DNA of 64,000 nt, taken from Lachnospiraceae bacterium KGMB03038. GTDB lineage: Bacteria > Bacillota > Clostridia > Lachnospirales > Lachnospiraceae. The notes below the pieces were generated by a model that ran no database searches, was not told the DNA's origin, and saw only the letters and a list, made by a program, of their open reading frames with translations. This document shows, in pieces, positions 9,703 to 17,739 of the stretch. Positions within the stretch are counted from its first letter, which is position 1; the number at the start of each line of letters is the position of its first letter. The stretch lies in NCBI GenBank assembly GCA_007361935.1, contig CP041667.1, forward strand, positions 1,454,501 through 1,518,500, read 5' to 3'. The translations under genes were made by a program, and so were the position numbers.

Positions 9703-11502
9703 ATGGCAGAGTCAATGCAAGGATTAAAACGGACACACCGCTGCGGAGAACTGGGAAGCGGCGATATCGGAAAGACTGTGACCATCATGGGATGGGTCCA
9801 GAAGAACAGAAATAAAGGCGGACTGGTGTTTACCGATGTGCGGGACCGCTCCGGTATCATCCAGGTGGTGTGCGAAGAAGGAAAGACAGACGCGGCGCTC
9901 ATTGAGAAGGCGGCAAGATTAAGAGCAGAATATGTGGTGGCGGTTGTCGGAACTGTGGAGAAACGTTCCGGCGCTGTCAATGAGAATCTGAAAACGGGAG
10001 AGATCGAGGTGATCCCGGAAGAACTGAGGGTTCTTTCTGAATCAGAGACACCTCCTTTTCCGATTGAGGAGAACTCTAAGACGAAAGAGGAAGTGCGCTT
10101 GAAATACCGCTATCTGGATCTGAGGAGACCGGATCTTCAGCGCAATCTCCTGATGCGCAGCCAGGTTGCTACCCTGACCCGGCAGTTCCTGGCAGAGGAA
10201 GGGTTCCTGGAAATCGAGACTCCGATACTCATTGGAAGTACTCCGGAAGGAGCCAGGGATTATCTGGTACCCAGCCGGATCCATCAGGGAAGTTTCTATG
10301 CCCTGCCCCAGTCGCCCCAGATTTTTAAGCAGCTTCTGATGTGTTCCGGATGCGACCGGTATTTTCAGCTTGCCAAATGTTTCCGGGACGAAGATTTGAG
10401 AGCGGACCGTCAGCCGGAGTTTACCCAGATCGATATGGAGATGTCTTTCGTAGACGTGGACGATGTGATCGATGTCAATGAGCGGCTTCTGGCATATCTT
10501 TTTGAGAAAGTGCTGGGTGTGAAGGTGGAACTTCCTATTCCCCGGATGACATGGCAGGAGGCCATGGACCGGTTTGGATCTGATAAACCGGATATCCGGT
10601 TTGGCATGGAACTGCGCGATGTGACAGAAGTGGTAAGAGACTGTGAGTTCGGGGTATTTAAAGGCGCCATTGAGGACGGCGGAACTGTACGGGGCATCAA
10701 CGCCAAAGGACAGGGCGGGATGCCAAGAAAGAAAATCGATAAGCTGGTAAGCTTTGTGAAGGATTACGGGGCAAAGGGGCTGGCTTATATTGCCATCCAG
10801 GAAGACGGGACGGTGAAATCCTCTTTTGCGAAATTCATGAAAGAGGAAGAAATGAGCGCTCTGATCCAGGCTATGGAAGGAGAGAGCGGAGACCTTCTCC
10901 TGTTTGCGGCGGATAAGAAAAAGATCGTCTGGGATTCACTGGGCGCCCTGCGTCTGGAGCTGGCGCGCCAGATGGAGCTTTTGGACAAGAGCGAGTATAA
11001 GTTCCTGTGGATCACAGAATTCCCGCTTCTTGAGTGGAGCGAGGAACAGAACCGGTTTACAGCTATGCATCATCCATTTACCATGCCTATGGAGGAAGAT
11101 CTGCAGTATATCGACAGTGATCCGGGAAGAGTCCGGGCAAAGGCCTACGATATCGTGCTGAATGGAAATGAGATCGGAGGCGGAAGCGTCAGGATCTTCA
11201 ATCCGGAGGTACAGAATAAGATGTTTGAGGTCCTTGGATTTACAGAAGAGCAGGCCCAGGCTCAGTTTGGCTTCCTTTTGACCGCATTCAAATACGGAGT
11301 GCCGCCTCACGCGGGATTGGCTTACGGACTGGACCGTCTGGTCATGCTGATGGCCAAGGAGGACAGCATCCGGGACGTGATCGCCTTCCCGAAGGTAAAA
11401 GATGCCTCCGACTTAATGACCGAGGCGCCGGCCAGAGTCACCAAAGAGCAGTTGGATGAACTGGGGATCACGGTAGTAGAAGAAGAAAGCGCTGAAGAAT
11501 AA
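9703..11502 (+). CDS. aspS: Aspartyl-tRNA synthetase
   Basis: Class II synthetase of 599 residues. An N-terminal OB anticodon-binding domain (residues 10-110, with GWVQKNRNKGGLVFTDVRDRSG) is followed by the catalytic core with RYLDLRRP, FRDEDLRADRQPEFTQ and the class II motif 3 segment GLAYGLDRLVM near 540. The bacterial GAD insertion occupies the middle. It lies 49 bases after hisS, the usual pairing in Clostridia, and a strong terminator follows. Confidence 0.95.
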   Translation: MAESMQGLKRTHRCGELGSGDIGKTVTIMGWVQKNRNKGGLVFTDVRDRSGIIQVVCEEGKTDAALIEKAARLRAEYVVAVVGTVEKRSGAVNENLKTGEIEVIPEELRVLSESETPPFPIEENSKTKEEVRLKYRYLDLRRPDLQRNLLMRSQVATLTRQFLAEEGFLEIETPILIGSTPEGARDYLVPSRIHQGSFYALPQSPQIFKQLLMCSGCDRYFQLAKCFRDEDLRADRQPEFTQIDMEMSFVDVDDVIDVNERLLAYLFEKVLGVKVELPIPRMTWQEAMDRFGSDKPDIRFGMELRDVTEVVRDCEFGVFKGAIEDGGTVRGINAKGQGGMPRKKIDKLVSFVKDYGAKGLAYIAIQEDGTVKSSFAKFMKEEEMSALIQAMEGESGDLLLFAADKKKIVWDSLGALRLELARQMELLDKSEYKFLWITEFPLLEWSEEQNRFTAMHHPFTMPMEEDLQYIDSDPGRVRAKAYDIVLNGNEIGGGSVRIFNPEVQNKMFEVLGFTEEQAQAQFGFLLTAFKYGVPPHAGLAYGLDRLVMLMAKEDSIRDVIAFPKVKDASDLMTEAPARVTKEQLDELGITVVEEESAEE

Positions 11503-11506
11503 GAAT

Positions 11507-11541
11507 AAAAGCCCGCAGGGAAGAATTCCCCGCGGGCTTTT
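11507..11541 (+). terminator. Rho-independent terminator after aspS
   Basis: A long stem (AAAGCCCGC...GCGGGCTTT, with an inner GGGAA/TTCCC) ends in a T run. It closes the recJ-to-aspS block. Confidence 0.85.
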
Positions 11542-11563
11542 ATATTTGTCTAGACGATAAAAT

Positions 11564-11593
11564 AAAACCGGAAGCAAAACGCTTCCGGTTTTT
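11564..11593 (-). terminator. Terminator of the tRNA-Gly transcript
   Basis: The stem AAACCGGAAGC / GCTTCCGGTTT has a 5-base loop. Read on the minus strand it follows the tRNA directly and runs into a T-rich tail (TTTTATTTT). It could work in both directions. Confidence 0.75.
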
Positions 11594-11597
11594 AAGA

Positions 11598-11669
11598 GCG
11601 ACAGACGGGGCTCGAACCCGCGACCCCGACCTTGGCAAGGTCGTACTCTACCAACTGAGCCACTGTCGC
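11598..11669 (-). tRNA. tRNA-Gly (anticodon GCC)
   Basis: Read on the minus strand, a 72-base cloverleaf is complete. The acceptor arms GCGACAG and CTGTCGC pair, the D arm has AGTTGGTA, the anticodon loop is TTGCCAA (anticodon GCC, glycine) on a CGACC/GGTCG stem, and the T arm has GGTTCGAGCC. The terminal CCA is not encoded. Confidence 0.97.
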
Positions 11670-11703
11670 ATTTATTTGTCTTGTGCTCCTCAGCACAATA
11701 AAT

Positions 11704-11732
11704 AATATACTATACGGAAAAAGATTTGTCAA
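11704..11732 (-). promoter_or_regulatory. Promoter of tRNA-Gly
   Basis: On the minus strand TTGACA (11732-11727) is followed after 17 bases by TATATT (11709-11704), about 35 bases before the tRNA. Confidence 0.75.
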
Positions 11733-11854
11733 CAACTATTTTTCTTTTTTTGAAAACAGATAAAGATTGGGAATATCCCCATAAATACAGTCTGCTTATC
11801 CTAATAATAACTTTTCAAAAAAACAAAAGAAATGACGATATTAGGGTGTCGTGC

Positions 11855-11860
11855 TATAAT
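11855..11860 (+). promoter_or_regulatory. -10 box for the small ORF at 11896
   Basis: A perfect TATAAT with a weaker ATGACG -35 at 11832-11837, 17 bases upstream. The start codon of the 58-residue frame lies 36 bases downstream. Confidence 0.5.
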
Positions 11861-11895
11861 ATCATAAAATCCAATTTTATGGAGATGAGGGTAAC

Positions 11896-12072
11896 ATGGT
11901 TAAGAAGAGTCCGCGGTATAAAAAGAGAGAAAGTCTTCTGAAAGCTTGGAACATGATTGTTTCGGATGTGTTGGCGGGAAAGATATTCATCGTCGCGATA
12001 TGCGAATGTTTTGCTGTTTTTATTGGAAGCAGAGGAATTATAATGTTAAAAGAGGCTTTAAAGAAAGAGTAA
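11896..12072 (+). CDS. Possible 58-residue small protein
   Basis: An ATG follows GGAGATGAGGG and a good -10 box (11855). The frame encodes 58 residues: a basic N-terminus (VKKSPRYKKRESLLK), a hydrophobic middle (KIFIVAICECFAVFIG, near 29-44) and a basic end. I do not recognise the family. A single short membrane segment flanked by positive charge is possible. The promoter and ribosome site favour a real gene, but it could also be a chance frame within a 530-base gap between tRNA-Gly and hom. Confidence 0.4.
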   Translation: MVKKSPRYKKRESLLKAWNMIVSDVLAGKIFIVAICECFAVFIGSRGIIMLKEALKKE

Positions 12073-12200
12073 ATGAACGAGCCCCGCTTGAGGCGCTGTA
12101 AAAAGATATGGAAAAATGTAAGCGGTCTGTGTTACAATGTTGACTTAATAAAGGAACTGGATGTAGAAAGTAAACGGAAAAGGCAGACAGGAGGAAACCT

Positions 12201-13487
12201 ATGGCGAAAGTGGTAAAAGCAGCCCTTCTTGGTCTTGGGACTGTGGGAAGCGGCGTGTATAAATTGATTCAGGAGCAGCAGGAAGAGATGGCCAATAAGG
12301 CGGGAGCGCCCATAGAAATAGAGGCAGTCCTGGTCCATGATATCCATAAGAAGAGGGAAGGGATCGATCCGGCCCTCTTGACAGACCGCTGGGAAGATAT
12401 CATCAATAATGAAGAGATTGAAATCGTGATCGAAGTGATGGGCGGCATCGAACCGGCGAAGACGATGATCCTGGAAGCCTTGAATTCCGGCAAAAGTGTA
12501 GTGACTGCCAACAAAGACCTGGTGGCGGAGTATGGCGGCGGACTCTTGGATGCGGCAGACAATAACGGAGTAGATTTCTTGTTTGAAGCAGCGGTAGGGG
12601 GAGGAATCCCCATCATCCGTCCTCTGAAGCAATGTCTGGCTGCCAATGAGATCGATGAGGTAGTGGGCATTGTCAATGGCACGACCAATTATATCCTGAC
12701 GAAGATGGCGGAAGAGGGAATGGATTTTGAAGAAGCCCTGGCCAAAGCCACGGAGCTTGGATATGCGGAGGCAGATCCTACGGCAGATATTGAAGGACTG
12801 GATGCGGGGCGCAAGATTGCCATCCTGGCTTCCATCGCGTTTCATTCCAGAGTGGTGTTTTCCGATGTCTATACAGAAGGGATCACTAAGATCACGTCGA
12901 AAGACATTACATACGCAAAGGAGCTGGGATACGCGATCAAACTGCTTGCGGCAGCCAGGAATACTCCGGAAGGCATCGAGGCGGCGGTGTACCCTATGCT
13001 TCTTCCCAAACAGCACCCGCTGGCCGCGGTAAGAGATTCTTTTAACGCGGTGTTTGTACACGGAGACGCAGTGGACGATGCCATGTTCTATGGAAGAGGG
13101 GCGGGGCAGATGCCTACGGCGAGCGCAGTTATGGGGGACGTGATCGACGTGGTGCGGAACATCCAGTTCCACTGTACCGGAAGGATCAACTGTACCTGTT
13201 ACCGGCAGACTCCGGTGAAAGCTTTTGACCAGGTGAAGAATCCATTCTTCCTGCGGATGCAGGTGGAAAATAAACCTGGGGTCCTGGCTTCGATCGCCAG
13301 CGTATTTGGCGTTCACAAGGTAAGCATTTCCAGAGTCGTCCAGAACATTACCGCAGACGGCGTGGCAGAGCTGGTCATTGTGACGGAAGCGGTGAAGGAA
13401 TTCCATATGAAGGATGCCCTGCGGCATTTGGAGGAGATGGAGACGATCCGGGAGATCAGCAGCGTGATCCGGGAATATGAAAAGTAA
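12201..13487 (+). CDS. hom: Homoserine dehydrogenase
   Basis: Reduces aspartate semialdehyde to homoserine, the branch point to threonine and methionine. The N-terminal NAD(P) fold has GLGTVGSGVYKL at residues 11-22. The central catalytic domain contains GIVNGTTNYIL and GYAEADPTADIEGLDAG, and a C-terminal ACT domain (about 350-425, NKPGVLASIASVFG) suggests feedback control by threonine. It is 428 residues, starting after GGAGGAAACC. It stands alone; the next gene has its own promoter and riboswitch. Confidence 0.95.
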   Translation: MAKVVKAALLGLGTVGSGVYKLIQEQQEEMANKAGAPIEIEAVLVHDIHKKREGIDPALLTDRWEDIINNEEIEIVIEVMGGIEPAKTMILEALNSGKSVVTANKDLVAEYGGGLLDAADNNGVDFLFEAAVGGGIPIIRPLKQCLAANEIDEVVGIVNGTTNYILTKMAEEGMDFEEALAKATELGYAEADPTADIEGLDAGRKIAILASIAFHSRVVFSDVYTEGITKITSKDITYAKELGYAIKLLAAARNTPEGIEAAVYPMLLPKQHPLAAVRDSFNAVFVHGDAVDDAMFYGRGAGQMPTASAVMGDVIDVVRNIQFHCTGRINCTCYRQTPVKAFDQVKNPFFLRMQVENKPGVLASIASVFGVHKVSISRVVQNITADGVAELVIVTEAVKEFHMKDALRHLEEMETIREISSVIREYEK

Positions 13488-13516
13488 TTGTCTTTTGGCG
13501 AGAAGTATGCTAGAAT
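13488..13516 (+). promoter_or_regulatory. Promoter of the folT riboswitch transcript
   Basis: TTGTCT (13488-13493), a 17-base spacer and TAGAAT (13511-13516) start directly after the hom stop codon. Transcription would begin about 50 bases before the riboswitch. Confidence 0.65.
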
Positions 13517-13570
13517 GGGACACAGGCGGGAGCTGAAAAGAAATCTGCTCCTGCCAGAGATCAAGAAGAA

Positions 13571-13677
13571 GCAGAGTAGGAATATGTGCGTTAAGTGCCG
13601 TGCGGACGGGGAGTTGCCGCATGGACGAAGGAAGAGCCGGAAAAGCCTTCCGCGGTATATGTTCCGCATCCCGCTGC
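13571..13677 (+). promoter_or_regulatory. Tetrahydrofolate (THF) riboswitch upstream of folT
   Basis: The conserved THF aptamer pieces appear in order: AGAGTAG, GCGTTAAGTGCC, GGGGAGTTGCC, GGACGAAGG, CCGGAAAAG, CGCGGTA and the closing CCGCATCCCGCTGC. The 5' GCAG pairs with the 3' CTGC. This class of riboswitch senses tetrahydrofolate and commonly precedes folT. About 70 bases separate it from the folT start; no strong terminator is visible, so control may act at the ribosome site. Confidence 0.88.
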
Positions 13678-13748
13678 TACACATAGACAGATAAAAACTA
13701 CCTGCTTATGCGTAGCTTTAAGGACTACTGCGAAGGAGGTATTTTTTA

Positions 13749-14308
13749 TGAAACGATGGAGAACATCATTTACAGATTCCTTCCAGGAATTGAAGAACGT
13801 AAGAAATCTGGCGGCAGTATCCATGCTGCTGGCGATCACTGTGATACTGGGGTTCTATCGGCTGCAGATCACAGATTATCTGAGGATCGGATTCGACTCT
13901 CTGGCAAAGGAACTGACGGGAATGCTGTTTGGACCAGTGGCTGCCTGTGTGGTGGCGGGGCTGGCAGACCTTATTTCCTTTATCCTTAAGCCGGTGGGGG
14001 CGTTTTTCCCAGGCTTGACTCTGAGCGCCATGCTCGCCGGCGTGATCTACGGAGTTGTGCTTTACCGGAGGCCTTTGACATTGAAGCGAGTGATCCTGGC
14101 CAACGTGCTGGTCACAGTTTTTGTCAACCTTTTGCTGAACACGTATTGGATGAGTGTCCTGTATGGGAACGCGTTTCTGGCCATGCTCCCAGCCAGAGCG
14201 GTGAAACAGGCGCTTATGCTCCCCATCGATGTGATCCTGTTCTATACAGTGGCCAGGATTCTTGGGAAAGCGAATGTTTTGGAAATGATCAAGAAAACAG
14301 CCGGTTAA
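13749..14308 (+). CDS. folT: Folate ECF transporter S component (FolT)
   Basis: The substrate-binding membrane subunit of an energy-coupling-factor importer for folate. It is about 186 residues with roughly five to six hydrophobic helices, including LLAITVILGFYRL, LFGPVAACVVAGLADLISFIL and the late LMLPIDVILFYTVARIL. The start at 13749 follows GGAGGT; an upstream in-frame ATG at 13595 falls inside the riboswitch and is not used. The EcfA/EcfT module is not in this window. The riboswitch upstream and thyA/folA nearby support a folate role. Confidence 0.9.
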
Positions 14309-14347
14309 GGCTGGAATGTGGGAGAGTGTGCGGACAAAGGAGAATCT

Positions 14348-14779
14348 ATGCAGAAAAGAAGGACTATTGGATTCCGGATCAAACAGATCAACAACGGATA
14401 CGAAAAGGAATTTAATAAGCGCCTGAAAACGCTTGGGATCACAGCCTCTCAATGTGAGGTGCTGGACTATCTTCTTGGCTGCAGTAAAGAAGAAGTGACC
14501 CAGCGTGATATTGAGAAAGCCTTAAATCTCCGGAATCCTACTGTAACAGGGCTGCTCAAGCGGTTGGATGAGAAAGGGTTCATCCTGTCTGTGCCCAGCA
14601 ACAAAGACAAGCGCTGCAAGAATATCTATCCCACAGAGAAAGCCTATGATATCCAGCGGAGGATGGAGGCAGACCGAAAGAAGCTGGACAAACTGCTGAC
14701 CTTGGGCCTTTCAAAGAAAGAAACCGCAGCACTGGAACGGATGCTGGATAAGGTATTGTATAACATAGCCGAGCCATAG
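14348..14779 (+). CDS. MarR-family transcriptional regulator
   Basis: A 143-residue winged-helix regulator. The helix-turn-helix lies near residues 45-75 (VTQRDIEKALNLRNPTVTGLLKRLDEKGFI), followed by the wing (SVPSNKDKRCKNIYPTEKA). The start at 14348 follows AAAGGAG. It is 39 bases after folT and might be read from the same transcript. Its target and ligand are unknown. The stop codon lies within the loop of the terminator. Confidence 0.85.
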   Translation: MQKRRTIGFRIKQINNGYEKEFNKRLKTLGITASQCEVLDYLLGCSKEEVTQRDIEKALNLRNPTVTGLLKRLDEKGFILSVPSNKDKRCKNIYPTEKAYDIQRRMEADRKKLDKLLTLGLSKKETAALERMLDKVLYNIAEP

Positions 14780-14793
14780 AGCTCGGCTTTTTT
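14767..14793 (+). terminator. Rho-independent terminator at the marR end
   Basis: AGCCGAGC (14767-14774) pairs with GCTCGGCT (14781-14788), followed by TTTTTT. The marR stop codon lies in the loop. Confidence 0.85.
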
Positions 14794-14836
14794 AATTGGG
14801 GCCGGGGGATTTTTAAAAATCCCCCGGCCCCAATTA
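14793..14836. repeat. 44-base perfect palindrome (copy A of a dispersed repeat)
   Basis: A fully symmetric palindrome. Its core is GGGGCCGGGGGATTTTT and its complement, flanked by TAATT/AATTA. The same core recurs at 40636-40675 with paired changes in both arms. It follows the marR terminator immediately. Confidence 0.9.
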
Positions 14837-14878
14837 GAATAATCAGACTCAATTGAGAAAATCCTATCATTTATCAAC

Positions 14879-14907
14879 TTGCTTTCTAAACGGATGTATG
14901 ATATATT
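14879..14907 (+). promoter_or_regulatory. Promoter of the Fur-box operon
   Basis: TTGCTT (14879-14884), 17 bases, then TATATT (14902-14907), just before the Fur box. Confidence 0.6.
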
Positions 14908-14913
14908 TTAAAT

Positions 14914-14932
14914 GCAAATGATAATCATAATC
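14914..14932. promoter_or_regulatory. Fur box (ferric uptake regulator operator)
   Basis: The 19-mer GCAAATGATAATCATAATC matches 16 of 19 positions of the classical Fur consensus GATAATGATAATCATTATC. It lies just after the -10 box, around the likely transcription start, so iron-loaded Fur would block the DUF3793 operon. Confidence 0.8.
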
Positions 14933-14952
14933 AAAAAAGAAGGGAGAAAGAT

Positions 14953-15549
14953 ATGCCGGTTGAAGTGATATCTTACATGATGGCTGAAAGAAACGCAAGC
15001 AGAAGGCTGCAGTTTCAATTAGCTCTGCAATGCGGCCCCTTCTTGAAAGGGATGAAAAAAGGAAGTATCACGAATATTGAAAGACAGGATCTGAAAGAAC
15101 TCTGGAAGATCCTGGCAGGAACTGGAATCGCGTTTCGAGTGCTGGCGGCCCATAAGGGAAAATACCTGATCCTTTTTTACCGCAGGCGGGAAATGGAGGA
15201 GCACCTCAACAGGCCGGATATTCTGGAATTTTTGGAGGGTTATGATTATAAGAGCGGAAGATTTGAGGAGCTTCTCGCCCATCTGGCGCTGCGCGTCCGG
15301 CAGCACTCCTGCGAGGGAATAGGGTTTCCCCATGAAATCGGAGTGTTCCTGGATTATCCGCTGGAGGATGTGACAAGCTTTATCCAGATGGGAGGAAAGC
15401 ACAGTCTTCTGACCGGGTACTGGAAAGTATACCATAACCCGGAACAGGCGCGGATGACATTTTTGGCCTATGATAAGGCCAGATACAGCGCGGTCAATGA
15501 ATTCCTGGCCGGGAGGACAATACAAGACATTGCTGGAAGAACAGCATAA
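14953..15549 (+). CDS. DUF3793 family protein (iron-regulated operon)
   Basis: A 198-residue cytoplasmic protein of the DUF3793 family, recognised by LALQCGPFLKGMKKGSI near the start and by GIGFPHEIGVFLDYPLEDV plus GYWKVYHNPEQA in the second half. The biochemical role is not established. It is the first gene behind a Fur box and is followed by a flavodoxin and a DUF2325 protein, so a role in iron limitation is inferred. The start follows AAGGGAGAAAG. Confidence 0.8.
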   Translation: MPVEVISYMMAERNASRRLQFQLALQCGPFLKGMKKGSITNIERQDLKELWKILAGTGIAFRVLAAHKGKYLILFYRRREMEEHLNRPDILEFLEGYDYKSGRFEELLAHLALRVRQHSCEGIGFPHEIGVFLDYPLEDVTSFIQMGGKHSLLTGYWKVYHNPEQARMTFLAYDKARYSAVNEFLAGRTIQDIAGRTA

Positions 15550-15565
15550 AAAGGAGGAGCAGACC

Positions 15566-15994
15566 ATGAGTATCTCAGTTGTTTATTGGAGCGGGACCGG
15601 AAACACAAAGGCGATGGCTGGTGCGGTGGCGGAAGGGATCGAGGAAGCTGGCGCCGGAGCGGAGGTCAGGAGCGTAGATCAGGCCGATGCGGATGCGTTG
15701 GCTGCGGAAAGCGCATTTGCCCTTGGCTGCCCATCTATGGGAGCGGAAGAACTGGAGGAGACCGAGATGGAGCCTTTTGTACAGGCGCTGGAGGGAAAAA
15801 TATCCGGGAAAAGGATTCTGCTTTTCGGTTCCTATGGATGGGGAGACGGCGAATGGATGCGGACATGGTGTCAGCGGATGGCGGATATGGGAGCGGTGCT
15901 GACAGAAGCGGATGGTGTGATCGCCAACGAATCACCCGGAGAGACAGAATTGGAAAAATGCAGAGAGGCGGGAAAGAAACTGGCAGGAGGTTAA
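15566..15994 (+). CDS. Flavodoxin
   Basis: A small FMN electron carrier (142 residues) that can replace ferredoxin when iron is scarce. The phosphate loop SGTGNTKAM lies at residues 9-17, and the flavin-binding loops near GCPSMG and FGSYGWGDGEWM are present. The start at 15566 follows AAGGAGGAG. It is the second gene of the Fur-box operon, which fits the classical swap of ferredoxin for flavodoxin. Confidence 0.92.
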   Translation: MSISVVYWSGTGNTKAMAGAVAEGIEEAGAGAEVRSVDQADADALAAESAFALGCPSMGAEELEETEMEPFVQALEGKISGKRILLFGSYGWGDGEWMRTWCQRMADMGAVLTEADGVIANESPGETELEKCREAGKKLAGG

Positions 15995-15998
15995 GAAC

Positions 15999-16280
15999 AT
16001 GAGTGTTGTGATCATAGGCGGAAACGAGCGGATGGAACAGCAGTATAAAGAGATCTGCAAACGCTATCGCTGCAAGGCAAAGGTATTTACCCGGATGTCA
16101 GGAAATCTGAAGACAAAAATCGGCCAGCCGGATCTGATCATTCTATTTACCTCTACGGTGGCACACAAAATGGTCCACTGCGCTTTGAGAGAGGCGGAAC
16201 GTCACAATATCCGCGTAGAGCGGGCTCACAGCAGCAGCGCCAACGCGCTTGACAGTGTATTAAAAGATTGCTGCTGTTAA
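15999..16280 (+). CDS. DUF2325 domain protein
   Basis: A 93-residue protein of the DUF2325 family: VVIIGGNERMEQQYKEICKRYRC at the N-terminus, ILFTSTVAHKMVHCALREAERHNI in the middle, and a cysteine-rich end (CCC). The family often sits with metal or redox genes, and its function is not settled. It starts 5 bases after the flavodoxin. I infer a sensing or regulatory role in iron starvation from the operon only. Confidence 0.8.
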   Translation: MSVVIIGGNERMEQQYKEICKRYRCKAKVFTRMSGNLKTKIGQPDLIILFTSTVAHKMVHCALREAERHNIRVERAHSSSANALDSVLKDCCC

Positions 16281-16293
16281 AAAGAAAGGCCGG

Positions 16294-16336
16294 AAGAATC
16301 CAGAGGCTTCTAAATTGCATCTGGATTCTTTTTTTT
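16294..16336 (+). terminator. Terminator of the DUF3793-flavodoxin-DUF2325 operon
   Basis: AAGAATCCAGA pairs with TCTGGATTCTT across a 16-base loop and runs into a T stretch. Confidence 0.85.
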
Positions 16337-16387
16337 CGGCCTGTTTCGTGATACAATGGGAGAAGTGAACATACGGAGGTAGCAAAC

Positions 16388-17236
16388 ATGAGTTATGCAG
16401 ATCAAGTTTTTATAGCCATGTGCAGAGACATTATAGACAACGGGACGGACACCAAGGGGGAAAAAGTCCGGCCGATATGGGAGGATGGAACGCCGGCCTA
16501 TACGGTAAAAAAGTTCGGGGTAGTAAACCGGTACGATCTGTCGAAAGAATTTCCGGCACTGACGCTGCGGCGGACAGCTATTAAAAGCTGTACCGATGAA
16601 CTTCTCTGGATCTGGCAGAGGAAATCCAATAATATCCATGATCTAAAGCCTCATATCTGGGACAGCTGGGCGGATGAGGACGGTTCCATCGGCAAAGCTT
16701 ATGGTTATCAGATGGGGGTAAAACATCAGTATAAAGAAGGAATGTTTGATCAGGCAGACAGGGTGATCTACGATCTAAAGAATAATCCTTACAGCAGGAG
16801 AATCCTGACCAATCTCTATGTGCATCAGGATCTTCATGAGATGAATCTGTATCCCTGCGCCTACAGCATGACTTTTAACGTGACGAAACGGCCAGGCAGT
16901 GAGAAACTGACGTTAAACGGGATCCTGAACCAGAGATCCAATGATGTACTGGCCGCAAATAACTGGAATGTGTGCCAGTATGCGGTACTCCTGCATATGC
17001 TGGCTCAAGTGTGTGATATGGAGGTGGGAGAATTTGTCCATGTGATCGCGGATGCCCATATTTATGATCGGCACATCCCGATGATCGAAGAACTGATCTC
17101 AAGAGAACCGCTTCCGGCGCCGAAGTTCTGGCTGAATCCAGAGGTGAAGGATTTCTACCAGTTTACGCCGGATGATGTGAAATTGATCGACTATGAGACC
17201 CACGAGCAGATCCGGGATATCCCGGTAGCCATATAA
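16388..17236 (+). CDS. thyA: Thymidylate synthase
   Basis: Methylates dUMP to dTMP using methylene-tetrahydrofolate. It is 282 residues. The nucleophile is Cys157 in LYPCAYSMTFNV; this PCAY form differs from the more common PPCH and matches the B. subtilis ThyA-type branch. The downstream RSNDVLAANNWNVCQYAVL and HIYDRH segments bind dUMP. The start follows GGAGGTAGC. It is followed 11 bases later by dihydrofolate reductase, which regenerates the folate cofactor. Confidence 0.94.
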   Translation: MSYADQVFIAMCRDIIDNGTDTKGEKVRPIWEDGTPAYTVKKFGVVNRYDLSKEFPALTLRRTAIKSCTDELLWIWQRKSNNIHDLKPHIWDSWADEDGSIGKAYGYQMGVKHQYKEGMFDQADRVIYDLKNNPYSRRILTNLYVHQDLHEMNLYPCAYSMTFNVTKRPGSEKLTLNGILNQRSNDVLAANNWNVCQYAVLLHMLAQVCDMEVGEFVHVIADAHIYDRHIPMIEELISREPLPAPKFWLNPEVKDFYQFTPDDVKLIDYETHEQIRDIPVAI

Positions 17237-17247
17237 GGAGGAGGAAA

Positions 17248-17739
17248 ATGAATCTGATCGTAAATGTAGATAAAAACTGGGCCATCGGCCATGGAAACAA
17301 GCTGTTGGTACGGATTCCCCAGGATATGAAATACTTTCGTGCCATGACCAAAGGACACGTAGTGGTTATGGGGCGAAAGACGCTGGAGAGCTTCCCGGAG
17401 AGCAAGCCATTGCCGGACCGGGTAAATATTGTACTGACCAGAGACCAGAACTACCAGGCGGCGGGAGCGGCAGTCGTCCATTCTGTGGAAGAACTGAAGG
17501 AAGAATTAACGAAATATGAGCCGGAGGATGTGTTTGTGATCGGAGGAGGACAGATCTACCGGGAGCTTCTGCCTCTGTGCCGGAAGGCTTATGTAACGAA
17601 GGTGGATCGCGCGTTTGATGCGGATACGTATTTCCCGGATTTGGACAAAGATCCCAAGTGGCGGATGACGAAAGTCAGCGAAGAAGAGACCTATTTTGAT
17701 CTGGAATATGTCTTCGCGGTGTATGAGAGGATAGCATGA
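17248..17739 (+). CDS. folA: Dihydrofolate reductase
   Basis: Reduces dihydrofolate to tetrahydrofolate with NADPH. The 163-residue chain shows IVNVDKNWAIGHGNKLLVRIPQDM at the N-terminus, the cofactor motif VVMGRKTLESFP near 42-53, and VIGGGQIYRELLP near 95. It is coupled to thyA (11-base gap, GGAGGAGG site) and overlaps the next gene by ATGA. Confidence 0.95.
   Translation: MNLIVNVDKNWAIGHGNKLLVRIPQDMKYFRAMTKGHVVVMGRKTLESFPESKPLPDRVNIVLTRDQNYQAAGAAVVHSVEELKEELTKYEPEDVFVIGGGQIYRELLPLCRKAYVTKVDRAFDADTYFPDLDKDPKWRMTKVSEEETYFDLEYVFAVYERIA

Noticed and set aside
12132..13622. 496-residue minus-strand frame opposite hom
   Set aside because: Same antisense character; the plus strand is a complete homoserine dehydrogenase.
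13595..13748. Upstream ATG extending folT
   Set aside because: The extension covers the conserved THF riboswitch; a GGAGGT site and ATG at 13749 give the normal FolT N-terminus.
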